From positions 496,001-560,000 of the forward strand of contig CAVWAJ010000009.1 in assembly GCA_963752965.1 (NCBI GenBank): a DNA stretch of 64,000 nt, read 5' to 3'. Both the position numbers and the translations under genes were made by a program. Positions 16,736 through 27,896 of the stretch are shown in pieces. This DNA is from QHXW01 sp963752965 (GTDB taxonomy: Bacteria > Acidobacteriota > Terriglobia > Bryobacterales > Bryobacteraceae). Each line of letters starts with the position of its first letter. Position 1 is the stretch's first letter. The notes beneath the pieces were generated by a model, which saw only the letters and a program-made list of their open reading frames with translations, was not told the DNA's origin and made no database searches.

Positions 16736-19652
16736 ATGAGAATTTCGATACTCGTACTGATGTTCGGAGTTTGCTTGCCGGGAGGCGAACGCGCACCCAT
16801 GGCAGTGGACTTCCAGGATTCCGCCCCCTACCGTTGGCTCAACAAGAAGGTGCTTGAGAGTCGCCTGTTGGACGACATGCAATCCTTGGACAAATGGACC
16901 GCCTATACTAACGACGCGATTCCGCTGGTGGACGCCCGAATTCCTAACTCTCAAACTCGAATATCTGCATGGCGGAAGGTGTTCGCCGAGATAACACTGA
17001 CCAAGGAGCAATCACGCAACGGAGGCCAGTCGCTCCGGTTACGCATGCCCACCAAGCTGGACAAGCCAGCTCCGGCCGGCGGACGATCGTGGGGCGACCC
17101 TGGCGTCATGCGGCGCTTCGAAGGCGAGGACTGGCGGAAGTTCAACCGTATCTCACTGTGGATCTATCCGGATTGCCCCGGCTTTTACGTGGATTGGCTG
17201 AGAATCCGAATGCACAATGACGGCATCGAGAAACTGCCCGCGCCTTTTGGGCAGGAAGGCGATCATTTCATCATCTTGCGGGATCACGAGTGGAACCATG
17301 TGGTTTGGGAAATCGGCAATGTGGCGCGGGACAAGGTGATGGGCCTGGAAGTCTCCTACAGGATGGAGGGCAACGAACCTGAGGAGGGGGATACCGTCAC
17401 GTATTACCTCGACCGCTTAGAGTTGGAGCGTGTGGAGCCGGACTATATCGAAGGCTGGGGAGTGTGGCCCGGGCGAATCTCATACAGCCACACTGGCTAT
17501 CAATCCGGTACGACGAAGAGCGCCATCGCCAGCGGTCTGAACGCCCGGGAATTCCGGTTGATCGACCAGGCGACCGGGCAGGCAGTGCTGTCTAAACCCA
17601 TTCAAACGGTCAAGAGGCATCTCGGGAGCTTTCAGGTGATGGACTTCTCCGAGGTGCGGCAAGCGGGTTCGTACGTCCTGGAAGCTGGCGGGACGGTCAC
17701 ACAACCGTTTCGCATCGACCCGAATGTGTGGCGCCAGACCATCTGGAAGGCCCTCAATTTCTTCTATGTCGAGCGCTGCGGGATGGCGATTCCGGGCGTA
17801 CACGGGGTCTGCCATCGCGACTGGCAGGCTGTGCACGGGGACAAACGCATCGTCATCAACCGGGGGATGGCATGACGCCGGCGATCTCACCCAGGGCTTG
17901 GGCAACACCGGCGAGGCAGTCTATGCGATGTTCAGCTTGGCAGAACGGTTGCACGCCAGGAGTGAAGATCCTGACTTGTATGAACGGCTGGTGGAAGAGG
18001 GCCAATGGGGACTGGCTTGGATACTCAAAACCAGCTTCGGCGATGGCTATCGGGCCACGGGTTCCGTCAACAGCCGCAAAACGAACGGCATTCTTGGTGA
18101 CTTCGACGACGTGATCGCGAATGCCAGCAACGCGCCTATGGAAAATTTCCTGGCCTCGGCAGCGGAAGCCCTTGCCTTTCGCGTGCTGAAAGAACGTGAT
18201 CCCCGGCTGGCAGCGTACTCTCTGAGAATGGCGGAGGCGGACTGGCGGTTCGCGGTGGAGGGGATGGCCAAGGCCGAGGCGCAAGCTTCCAAAGAGCTCT
18301 TTCGGACCTCGTTCGACTCGGGAAATGTCGTGCATGAGGTGGCATCAATGGGGGTGCTGGCTTCGGTGGACCTGTGGCGGGCGACGCACGATCAGCGCTA
18401 TGCCGACAAAGCCGTGGAACTAGCGCAGGTGATTTTGGATTCACAGGAGCGCAAGCGGCCGAACTGGACCACACCGATGCTGGGGTTCTTTTACACTAGT
18501 CCGGCGAGAGATCGCATTCTACACTATTGTCACCGGGGCCGCGAGCAAGGGCCCATCGTGGCGCTAACGGAACTCTGTAATGTGTTCCCGAACCACACCG
18601 ACTGGATGAAGTGGTACTCGGCTGTAGCGTTGCACTCAGAGTACCTGAAGACGATGGCGAAATACACTGAGCCATACGGAGTGCTACCCTCCTCGATCTA
18701 CCAAGACGACGAGTATGAGGGGGTGCCGGAGAGCCGGCGGGAGTCGTTTCGGAAGCAAGTACTCAACGGCATCCCGCTGGGGGAGGGGCATTACCTGCGG
18801 CTGTTTCCGGTGTGGCTGGACTACCGTGGTCATTTTGGCACGATCCTGCCACAGACGCAGGCGCTGGCTAATGCGGCTCATCTGCGGGGGGACTTGGAAG
18901 CGGCGCAGCTATCGGAGCAGCAGTTGGAGTGGGTGATTGGCCGCAATCCGTTCGCGCAAAGCACCATGTGGGGCGAAGGATACGATTTCGCGCCTCACCA
19001 GACGCCGAATTCCGGAAACATGGTGGGATCGCTGCCGGTGGGCATAGAGACCCGCGGGGACAGCGACGTGCCATATTGGCCTGTTCAGAATACCTGGACG
19101 TACAAAGAGCTTTGGGTACATCCAGTGGCCCGGTGGATCTGGCTCATGCGGGATCTTGCGGGTCCGGCTCTGATCGAGGGACAGGCGAGTTCAACAGTGG
19201 AGTTCCGGGAGACCACCTATGGGCAGCAGCTAGAGGTGAAACCTGAGTTGCCCGGTGGGCGATTCCGGGCCGTGTTACCGGAAGGGCAGTACACGGTGCG
19301 GTGCAACGGGGAGGAACAGACACAAACCTTCCTGCCGGGCGCGACCTACAATCTGGACCTTCGCCCTGAGCGCGCCTTAGAGTTTCAGGTATCCAAGGAC
19401 ACATCCCGTGCCGGGGAGGTGACGATCAAAGTGAGTGCGAGGGGCATAGGTCGTCACCGGTTCGCGATTCGTGCGGAGAATCTGACGCTCAGCGAAACCG
19501 AGAAGGAATTAACTCTGCGAACGGGAATTGCGGGCACAGTGGAATGGCGCGCCGGGATCGCTTCGGCTGACACTCCATGGGTGGTCGTCGTAGTCCCGGA
19601 CCAGATCCTATCCATGCGAAAGGAAGTGATGGGAGCTGCTTGGGAGCCTTGA
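16736..19652 (+). pseudogene. GH9 paralog (GH9-3) with one frameshift
   Basis: It starts at ATG behind AGGAGAAACGTA and reads as an exported GH9 protein through the galactose-binding-like and Ig-like domains. At 17861 an extra C (AACCGGGGGATGG against AACGGGGGATGG in GH9-1) shifts the frame inside the catalytic GGWHDAGD motif and gives a stop at 17873-17875. The rest, from HDAGD to the C-terminus, continues uninterrupted in the next frame to 19652. Removing one base gives a 971-residue protein. Either the gene was recently inactivated or the base is an error. Features equal those of GH9-1, including NPFAQSTMWGEG and TYKELW (Glu conserved). Confidence 0.88.
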
Positions 19653-19828
19653 AATGCTGCGAGAGCTGGCACATCTCTCCCCTCCCCCAGTCCCGGCTCA
19701 TAACTAACCCTACACGGCATCACGGGCGGTGGCTGTTCACAACCACTCCCAAACTGGGCTTTCAGGAGTGTGCCTGCTCCCGGCCTTTGAACTCGCATAA
19801 CCTTTACAGGTCACTCCGGTGCGGTCCA

Positions 19829-21468
19829 TCAACCGCCACTTTGATTCGTGTGCGGTGTTCCGGCCCGGTGCCTCTTGGCGCTCCACTGGGCTGCTAGGTA
19901 CTCACCCATATCGAGGTCGCCGGACATAGTCTCGCCGTTCACTTTGCCGGTGAACGTGAAGTTCAGGTCATATCCTGCCGTGCGTTCGGTGAAATCGCTG
20001 CGCAACCGGACCCTGTCACCATCGATAGTGCCGGTAAGATCGCGCGCCACGAATTCCCCCCGGTGACTCCCCTGGATCTCCCCACCCTGCTGCTGCAGGA
20101 ACAGCGTATGCTCGCCGGTGCTTGCGGCATATTCGATGTGAACGTCCCACTGGCCGCTCAAATCGGCGGACGGTTTAATCCGGTCCGCAATTCTGAACGC
20201 GTGTGCCGCGCGGAAAGCACAGCATAGAGGCGATCCGCAACCACCTGGTCTTCGCCTGGTGCAATGTTGAAGGGGTCGATCGAGATCCCTTCTTGAGCGC
20301 CCCGCACACCCCCAACCAAGATACGCGGGTCGGTGGTGTCGAGGATACGGGATACCTCTTCTCCGGTGATCCCCAACTTGGCAGGGTCCCAGCTGATATT
20401 CAGCTCGGGGCTTCGGTCTGAGAGCCTGGCGCCAGGCTCCCGGACCTCCGTGCTGACTCCCGGGATGGAAGAAACGCGCGTCGCTATGAGGGCCAGACGG
20501 GAGAGCAATTTTTGCCACTCGGCGGCGTGGTCTCGTTGTACCCACGCCTCAACCGCCGCAAGCATCCCTACGATCTCTTCCTTGCCTACTTTCATGCCCC
20601 GAGCGAAACCGTGGTGCGGCGAGTTGTGAATCCAAGCAGCCTTGACCAAATCCTTGCGCCCCAGCAACAGTCCCGCGCACTGCGGGCCCCGCAGTTGCTT
20701 ACCGCCGCTGTAGCACACCATCGTGGAGTTCCGCTGCAGGTGTACATTCGGTATCGTCAGGACCTCTGCGGCGGCATCCGTCAGCACCGGAACGTTTCTC
20801 TGGCGCGCAATGCGCGTGATTTCCTCGAACGACGGCGGCCCGGCGTCTGCGCGGGAACCGGCGAAGATGTAGATCATTGCGGTCCTTGGCCCGATGGCAG
20901 TTTCCAATTCCTGCGCGGTCTCCACCTCGAGGATCCGGACCCCCACGGCACGGATAGCGGGGTCGTAGTTGTTTCGGGAGTGCTTGGGGATGATCACCTC
21001 GTCTTTAGCGATCCCCTCCATGTTCGGCAGCCTGAGGTGCCTGTCCGGATTGCCTCCCGCAACGCAGGCTGCTGTGGCAAGGGTGATTGCCGAGGCGCAA
21101 CCCGCTGTGACAATTCCCCATTCCGCTCCCGTCAGCTCTGCCAGACGCTTTCCGACAGCTTCCATCAGTTCATCTAACTTCACCATATGCTGGGCTGCGT
21201 AGTTCATCGCCGCCCGCACTTCGGGTAGTTCGAGCGTCCCCCCATTGACCGTGATCGTGCCGGTGCCACTGACCAAGGGGCGGACGCCGATCGAGTGGTA
21301 TATATCCGGTCCGATTCTCAGCCCTGCGGAAGATGCTATCGGAGAGGCCCCCGCCGGTCTGCGAAGCAGAGCCGGAAGTGCAAGCAGGCTTCCATTCCGG
21401 AACAATTCACGCCGGGTAAGATTTCCGGCTCGCTGCTTAAGTGAACATACTAAAGAGCTCAGCGGCAC
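19829..21468 (-). pseudogene. SelA-like PLP-dependent protein with C-terminal domain, frameshifted
   Basis: It starts at GTG with AAGGAG upstream (an earlier in-frame start lies in transposon debris). The leader LTRRELFRNGSLLALP suggests Tat export. The core resembles selenocysteine synthase / aminotransferase class V relatives (GAEWGIVTAGCASA, VLTDAAAEVLT, STMVCYSGGKQLRGPQ, with the PLP lysine in SGGKQL). Near 20205 the frame breaks. The first frame ends at 20158, while another continues with DLSGQWDVHIEYAAS to MSGDLDMGEYLAAQW, a beta-rich domain often fused to such proteins in Acidobacteria, ending at 19829. A true SelA role is unlikely given the export leader. The enzyme reaction is unknown. 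Confidence 0.65.
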
Positions 21469-21492
21469 ATTCTCTCCTTGCGCTGGGTCACC

Positions 21493-22030
21493 GGACCCGT
21501 AACGTGAGCACTTTGTCAGTGAAAAAATCGACAACGTCCAGGACCGCCACATGCGAACGGATGAACTCTTCCCACGTTGTGTTTTGCCTCCGTTTAAGTG
21601 CCGGCGCCAAGCCATGCCTTTGTAGCATTTCGCCGTCTGAGATCAGATAACCGATCGCCGAGATTGGCCTGGCCCCGACGATGACATCTTAGCCCTTCCG
21701 GAATGCTCCCGAGCGATTCGGACGACCCGTGCTTCCAGTTCAGGTCGATTCGCGACCAGTCGGGATAGCCGCCTTGCTTCGACCTATCAAACTTGCGCAC
21801 GATCAGTTTTGGTGCCAGTCCAGGACGGTGGTTTCCCATGCGGTCCACCAGTCCAAGAGCTTTACGCCCGAGACTCTGGAGGCGGCCAAGTGCTCGTTCT
21901 GAATCAGCGGTTCTTGATTGACACAGCCGATCACGCAGCCGAGGCCGACCAGACAGGAGGTCGCCGGAGCAATAAACAGATACGTACCTCTGTTTATCCG
22001 ATGTTATTTTGTCTCGCGCACTAGACCATT
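21493..22030 (-). pseudogene. Degenerate transposase fragment, same type as 13880-14110
   Basis: Successive frames on the minus strand read QEPLIQNEHLAA, LGRKALGLV, VRKFDRSKQGGYP, IDPELEARVVRIAREHSG, LISDGEMLQRHGLAPA and NTTWEEFIRSHVAVLDVVDF. This is the N-terminal and linker part of a DDE transposase, with an internal deletion and several frameshifts. The catalytic half is missing; the sequence stops just upstream of the SelA-like gene's ribosome site. Confidence 0.6.
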
Positions 22031-22061
22031 TCAACCCACTCTATGCTATTGATTTCAGTAG

Positions 22062-22286
22062 GTGCGTGTGTCGCCTATGGTCGCGAAAAGAACGGCTGTG
22101 TTGCGAGAATTCATTGAACCAGTCTTACAGGCTGCAGTATATGCCGCGTTATTCGCGGAATCGGAAACCAAGTTCTTCCTCAAGGTGGTGGATGCCGAGA
22201 TCGAATTCTTCAAGGACGACAAGGGCATCGTGACCCACTTGATGCTGCACCAGGGCGCAGCGGAGATCAAGGCTCCGCGGAAGTAG
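22062..22286 (+). pseudogene. C-terminal fragment resembling DUF3471
   Basis: The end of this frame, FAESETKFFLKVVDAEIEF then GIVTHLMLHQG, matches the tail of DUF3471-type domains found at the C-terminus of exported serine hydrolases and peptidases. Upstream of about residue 30 there is no recognisable sequence, so only the tail of a lost gene remains. Confidence 0.5.
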
Positions 22287-22540
22287 AGCGCGCGGGAGTG
22301 CGCCGCTGTTCGAAGCCTGGCGCCGCCGGCCTTCTCAATTCAACGGCGAACGCAAGACTGGCGATAACGGCTAAAATAACGGGAGGCATCCACGCCCCAG
22401 GCTAGAGGCACCCAGAGTGCTAAGTTCGCAAGCAAGACAGGGGTCACAAACTCAGATAGTATCATCGAAAATTAATGGCCCACAGTGTGACCGGGGGCGA
22501 TCCGGACGCGTCCAGGAGAGCAAGTGGAGGCTGCCCTGAT

Positions 22541-22753
22541 ATGAACCGAGCCGTTCTAGTGTACGCTGCCATATCGGCCGGTTTGAGCTTGCCGGCGTTG
22601 GCGCAAGCTCCGCCGGCATACCCAGATGCCCATAATTACCTCAGGCACCGGGTGAAGTTCAATCCTCCCAAGCCGCTCCCATCACCTCCTTCCGCAGTGA
22701 TAAGTTATCATCCGGAACTACCACCGCTACCCAGGGAGTGTCCTGTGAACTAA
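22541..22753 (+). pseudogene. N-terminal stub of an exported protein
   Basis: An ATG behind GTGGAGG opens a good signal peptide (RAVLVYAAISAGLSLPALAQ) followed by APPAYPDAHNYLRHRVKFNPP. From about 22655 the frame runs into the 3' end of the convergent GH9-4 gene and is meaningless. The original protein was cut off here by rearrangement. Its family cannot be told. No gene is seen at 22287-22540. Confidence 0.5.
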
Positions 22754-23417
22754 CCCGGGCGCGCCATTCCACTGTACCTGCCACTCCGAACCGCAGAGTC
22801 AACTCTTTGTCACCACTGTTGACTGTCAGATTCTCGGTGCGGATGGAAAACCGATGACTCCCGCTGCCCCGCGCACTCACCTTGATCTTGACTTCCGCTG
22901 CCCCGGTCGTTTCCTTCGTGACCTCATAGTCCAACAACCGGCCGGGGCGAAGATCCACATTGTACGTCCCACTTGGCAGGAAGGTGCGCGTCTGTCCCTC
23001 GCCACCGCTCCGCACCGTGTATTTCCCTTCCGGCAACATGGCGCGGAACCATCCGCTCGCCGAGTCCGGCTTGACCTCGACCCGCTGTCCGTAGCTGGTC
23101 TCCTGGAACTCTACCGGCGAGCTCGCATGTCCTTCAACCAGAGCCGGGCCTGCAAGATCTCGCATAAGGAATATCCAGCGGGCCACTGTGTTTACCCAGA
23201 CCTCTTTATATGTCCAGTAAGTCTGAACGGGCCAGTACGGTGCGTCGTTCTCGCCGCGGCTCTGTATGCCCACCGAAAGCGCCCCTACGATATCACCGGA
23301 ACACGCTGTATATAGGGGAGCGAAGTCGTAGCCCTCGCCCCACATCGTGCTCTGCGAGAATGGATTGCGGCCGATCACCCACTCCAGCTGCCGCTCGGAT
23401 AGCTGCGCCGCTTCTAG

Positions 23418-24673
23418 GAAGTTGTTGAAATAGCCTATCCACGGGTATTCCGACTCGAGTTTCCGCGTGGATGGGACATTCTCGCGATGCTTGGGTGGCT
23501 CTCCAAGCCGCGCAGTCAGCACCGTCCGCCGCTCTGCACTACGCTCCCGCCGGCCTGAGTCGCGGGATTCGCCACAGATTGTATGCCGCTACCGCGTACT
23601 GGAATAACCAACTCACTTTTTCCAGTCCGCGCAGCTTGACCTTCCTCATCCCCGCCACCGTTTTCAGCCACCCAAATGCCCGTTCGATGATGGGACGCCG
23701 CGATTGGCTCATCGCGTAGCCGCGGTGCCGGGTCGTCCGTCCGTCGATGGCGCTGCGGCGATGCTTGTTGTTTTGCGCGACGTGCGGCGTGACGTTCATC
23801 GCCTGCAAGGTCGTGACTAAGTCCCGGCTGTCATACGCCTTGTCCGCTCCCAAGGTGAAGCGCTGGCCGCGCCTTTTCTTCCGCATCGCATCCGCCATCA
23901 AGATTGCGGCGTCTGCCTCCGCCGTTCCGTCGGCCTGCGTCAGCATCGCCTCCACGATGAACCCGTGCCGGTTCTCGACCATGACATGTCCCAGATAGCT
24001 CAACCTGGCTTCGCTTCCGCGTGACTTCTTATACAGCCGCGCATCGGGATCGGTCTTCGAGGCGTGCGTTGCATTGGTGCGCTTGTCCCCGTGGAAGCTC
24101 GCGCTACCTGGGCCGTTGCTGTCGCCGCCATCCTTGCGCTGGAAGCTCTTCTGGCTGGCCCAGGCTTCGATCATCGTCCCGTCCACCGTGAAGTGTTCTT
24201 GCGACAGATGCGGTTTGGCTTGCTCGAGCACTTCGGCAAAGAACTCGCGGGCCACCGTCTCATTCAGCAGCCGCTCGCGATTCTTGCTGAACACCGCGTG
24301 ATTCCATACCGGCTCGTCCATCTCCAGTCCCACGAACCAACGGAACAACAGGTTGTAATCCAGTTGCTCCATCAGCATCCGTTCGCTGCGGATCGAGTAG
24401 AACGTCGGCAACAGCAGTGCCCGCAACAAACGCTCTGGTGGGATCGACGGCCGGCCATTGTCGGCATACATTTTGTCGAACCGCTTCGACATCCTCGCCA
24501 GAATCTGATCCACCAACCGCCGGATCGCCCGCAGCGGGTGGTCCGGGGGCACCCGCTCCTCCATCGTCACGTAGCTGAACATCCCGCCTTGCTGTTTCTC
24601 GTCTCCGCCCATATCTCAAAGACGATTAGAACATCACGCAGGTGTCCTGCTGCCGCAGTTTTTCAACAAACTC
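23418..24673. mobile_element. IS5-family element, copy 2 (1256 bp), inside GH9-4
   Basis: Same ends as copy 1, flanked by CTAG at 23414-23417 and 24674-24677. The transposase lies in the same orientation as the interrupted gene. Confidence 0.93.
23539..24612 (-). CDS. IS5-family DDE transposase (copy 2)
   Basis: 357 residues with the same DDE motifs as copy 1 (VDGTMIEAW, GADKAYDSRDL, RPIIERAFGWLK). It differs at the second residue and at a few scattered positions (for example SNGPGSASF for SNSQGGASF). No disruption is seen, so it is probably active. Confidence 0.93.
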   Translation of the reverse strand: MGGDEKQQGGMFSYVTMEERVPPDHPLRAIRRLVDQILARMSKRFDKMYADNGRPSIPPERLLRALLLPTFYSIRSERMLMEQLDYNLLFRWFVGLEMDEPVWNHAVFSKNRERLLNETVAREFFAEVLEQAKPHLSQEHFTVDGTMIEAWASQKSFQRKDGGDSNGPGSASFHGDKRTNATHASKTDPDARLYKKSRGSEARLSYLGHVMVENRHGFIVEAMLTQADGTAEADAAILMADAMRKKRRGQRFTLGADKAYDSRDLVTTLQAMNVTPHVAQNNKHRRSAIDGRTTRHRGYAMSQSRRPIIERAFGWLKTVAGMRKVKLRGLEKVSWLFQYAVAAYNLWRIPRLRPAGA

Positions 24674-26859
24674 CTAGGTCCCCCCGCAGATGAGCCGCAT
24701 TAGTGAGCGCTTGGGTCTGTGCCAGAATCGTGCCGTGGTTCCCCCGGTAATCCATCCACACCGGAAACAACCGGAGGTAATGCCCATCCCCCAGCGGGAT
24801 GCCGTTCAACACCTGTTTGCGAAACGACTCACCACGGGTCTCGGGCACTTGCAGGTATTCGTCATCCTTGTAGATTGAGGAAGGCAGCATGCCGTACGGT
24901 TCGGTGTACTTCGCCATGGACTTCAGGTACTGGGAATGCAGTGTTACCGCGGAATACCACTTCATCCAGTCGGGATGGTTCGGGAATGCATCGCAGAGCT
25001 GGGTCAGCGCTACGATGGGCGCTTGTTCGCGGCCCCGATGGCAATAGTGCAGAATGCGGTCCCTCGCCGGACTGGTGTAAAAAAACCCCAGCATCGGTGC
25101 GGTCCAGTTCGGCCGCTTGCGCTCCTGTGAGTCCGTAATGACCCGCGCCAGCTCCACGGCTTTATCCGCATAGCGCTGATCGCCTGTGGCCCGCCACAGA
25201 TCCACCGAGGCCAGCACCCCGAGAGAAGCCGGTTCATGTAGGACGCCCGCCGAGTCGAACGACGTCCGAAAGAGCTCTTTGGAAGCTTGCGCCTCGGCCT
25301 TGGCCATCCCCTCCACCGCGAACCGCCAGTCCGCCTCCGCCATCTTCAGAGAGTATGCTGCCAGCCGTGGATCGCTCTGTTTCAGTACCCGATACGCAAT
25401 GGCTTCCGCAGCCGAAGCCACGAAATTCGCCATAGGGTCGTTGTGGGCTGTCGCAATGGTGTCGTCGAAGTCCCCCAGAATTCCGTTGGTCCTACGGCTG
25501 TTCACCGAACCTGTGCCGCGGTAACCATCACCAAAGCTGGTCTTCAGAATCCAGTCCAAACCCCACCGTGCTTCCTCTATCAGCCGTTCGTATAACTCAG
25601 GGTCCTCACCCCTGGCCTGTAACCGTTCTGCCAGGCTGAACATGCCGTACACAATCTCACCGGTGTTGCCGAGCCCCTGGGTCAGATCGCCGGCATCGTG
25701 CCATCCCCCGTTGATGATGATCCGTTTGTCGCCGTGTACCGCCTGCCAGTCGCGGTGACACACACCATGCACACCCGGTATCGCCATCCCACACCGCTCT
25801 ACATAGAAAAAATTCAGCGCCTTCCAGATCGTCTCACGCCACACGTTCGGGTCAATGCGGAACGGGTGCGTGAGCGCGTCGCCAGCTTCCAGTGCATAGG
25901 ACCCTGGTTGGCGAACCTCTGAGAAATTCATCACCTGGAAGGTTCCCAGATGTGTCTTGACTGTTTCCACCGGCTTGGACAGAACGGTCTGCCCCGTCTG
26001 CTGGTTGATCAAGCGGAATTCCTTGGCTTTGAGACCACTGGCAATCGCTGTTTTCGTTGATCCGGGCTGATAGCCCGGGTGGCTATATGAGATTCGTCCC
26101 GGCCACACATCCCAGCCTTCGATGTAGTCAGGCTCCACGCGCTCCAACTCCAGATGGTCGAAGTAATATGTCGCAGTATCGGATGCCTCCGGCTCGTTGC
26201 CGCCCATCAAATAGGAGACTTCGAGGCCCGTAATCTTGTCTCGCGCCACATTGCCGATTTCCCAGACCACGTGGTTCCACTCCTGATTCCGCAAAACGAC
26301 GGAGTGCTCACCTTCTTGCCCAAAAGCCGCCGGCAGTTTCTCGATGCCATCGTTGTGAAGCCAGAGTTCCAGCGAGGCTATGTATGTGCCGGGGCAATCG
26401 GGATAGATCCACAGCGATATGCGGTTGAAGTCGCGCCAATCCTCGCGCTCAAAGTGACGTACGATGCCAGCGTTGCCCCACTCCAAGCCGTTGTCTGGGC
26501 CAGGACTGTTTAGCTTTGTGGGTATGCGCAGCCGCAGCGAATGATGTCCATTACGTGATGGCTCCTGGGACAGCGTCATCTCGGCGACGACGCTATTCGC
26601 GGGAGTTACTCCAAAAGAAACTCTGGCATCTGTGATGAACACCGGGTTGTTCGTGAAGGCAGTCCACTGGTCCAGGCTTTCCATGTCGTCCAACAGCCGC
26701 CTCGCTAGTACCTTCTTGTTGAGCCAACGGTAGGAGGCGGAGTCCCGGAAGTTCACCGCCATGGGTGCGCGTTCGCCTCCCAGCAAGCAAACTCCGAACA
26801 TCAGTACGCATATCGAAGGTCTCATTGCGTTTCTCCTATGATGTTTTGTCTACTCCGAC

Positions 26860-27175
26860 CAATCCGTGCAGGTCGAGGCTGACCGGCGGCGCAGCCGGGA
26901 ATGTTACCGGAGAAAGTGCCGCCGGCGATGACAGGATACTCCGAATCCATGATCTTCTGCATGATGGACTCCCTGCCTGCCACGGCCGCAAGCGGGGATC
27001 CGTTGGTCAGAGCCTTGCCCAGTGTGCAGAGGTCGGGCGTAACCCCATAGTAGCCCTGGGCGCAGGTGATGCCGGTACGGAAGCCCGACAAGATCTCGTC
27101 GAAGACGAGCAGAATGCCGTGTCGGTTGCAGATGTCTCGGATGCCGGGCCTAAAGATCCAGGGCCAAACCCACAT
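26860..27175 (-). pseudogene. Fragment of a class III aminotransferase (HemL-like)
   Basis: The minus strand reads RDICNRHGILLVFDEILSGFR, then YYGVTPDLCTLGKALTNGSPLAAVAG and GGTFSGNIPGCAA. These are the PLP-binding Asp and Lys regions of glutamate-1-semialdehyde aminomutase-type enzymes. Both ends are lost, leaving ~95 of the usual 430 residues. It ends where the upstream region of GH9-4 begins. Confidence 0.7.
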
Positions 27176-27418
27176 TTATGTGCGGTAGCGCAGTCTTGGC
27201 GGGCCGGCAGTGTCGGAGCTGTCAACTGTCGCTGTGAACTTCTCCCGCATCGTAGTCATCGCCTCCCCAGCGGTCCGGATGGTGCCCTCCAGTTGCGCGG
27301 CCTTCACCGCGGTCAGGATCTTGGAATATCGCAGGTCTGGCTTGTAGCCGGCGGCGATCAGGTCTGTGCCGGTTAGTAACGGTTTCGGCTTGAGGCGCTC
27401 CTTGGGAGACTCGGTCAA
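27176..27418 (-). pseudogene. C-terminal fragment of a CCA-adding / poly(A) polymerase-type enzyme
   Basis: PLLTGTDLIAAGYKPDLRYSKIL followed by AAQLEGTIRTAGEAM matches the conserved tail of class II tRNA nucleotidyltransferases (PLLTGrDLI..G..PGp.....L). Only the tail is present; the nucleotidyltransferase head is missing, so this copy cannot work. Confidence 0.65.
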
Positions 27419-27896
27419 GGACGCCGCAAGCTATTACGGCACTGCGCTGCATGAGGCTGCGCACTCCAGCGGCCACCCGTCACGGTTGAATCGCGCTACG
27501 CTCAACGAGTCCTATCGGTTCGGTGATATCAGCTACGCCAAGGAGGAATTGCGAGCGGAACTGGCCAGCTTGTTTCTGGCCGCGGAGCGCGGTATCCCGC
27601 ACGATCCCGCACAGCACGCGGCTTACGTGGGCTCGTGGATCAAAACTTTAAAGGAAGACAAGAACGAAATCTTCCGCGCTGCTCATGACGCTTCCAGAGC
27701 AGCCGATTTCCTACTCGCCCTCGAACGGGTCCGGTCCATTGCCGGCGAATTGCCCCCTGCCGGGCCCGCTCTAGATTCCGACGAGGTCGGCCGCGCGCCG
27801 AGTTTGGTTCTGGGAGGCGAGATTGCGAATCTCGAAAATTATCGGCTGGACCGCAAGAAGCACGAACGCACACATACCAGAGGGCTGGGCCGATGA
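27409..27896 (+). pseudogene. ArdC-type antirestriction/zincin C-terminal part
   Basis: It contains the zincin motif ALHEAAHSSGH, then FGDISYAKEELRAELASLF and YVGSWIKTLKEDKNEIFRAA, the conserved C-terminal metallopeptidase-like half of plasmid and ICE ArdC proteins. The DNA-binding N-terminal half is absent. The frame opens directly at the junction with the CCA-enzyme fragment. It indicates a plasmid- or ICE-derived segment that also holds the following xis/int genes. Confidence 0.75.

Larger units (their letters stand above)
22659..26825 (-). pseudogene. GH9 paralog (GH9-4) split by an IS5-type element
   Basis: It starts at ATG behind AGGAGAAACGCA and codes for the exported GH9 architecture (leader, galactose-binding-like module, Ig-like domain, GGWHDAGD catalytic region). 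It reads to HLRGDL at about 24678, where IS5 copy 2 begins. The frame resumes at 23417 with EAAQLSERQLEWVIGRNPF and runs through TYKEVW to the C-terminal domain. Removing the element and one CTAG gives GAC-CTA-GAA-GCG, an uninterrupted 968-codon frame. The gene was therefore whole until this insertion. Confidence 0.92.
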
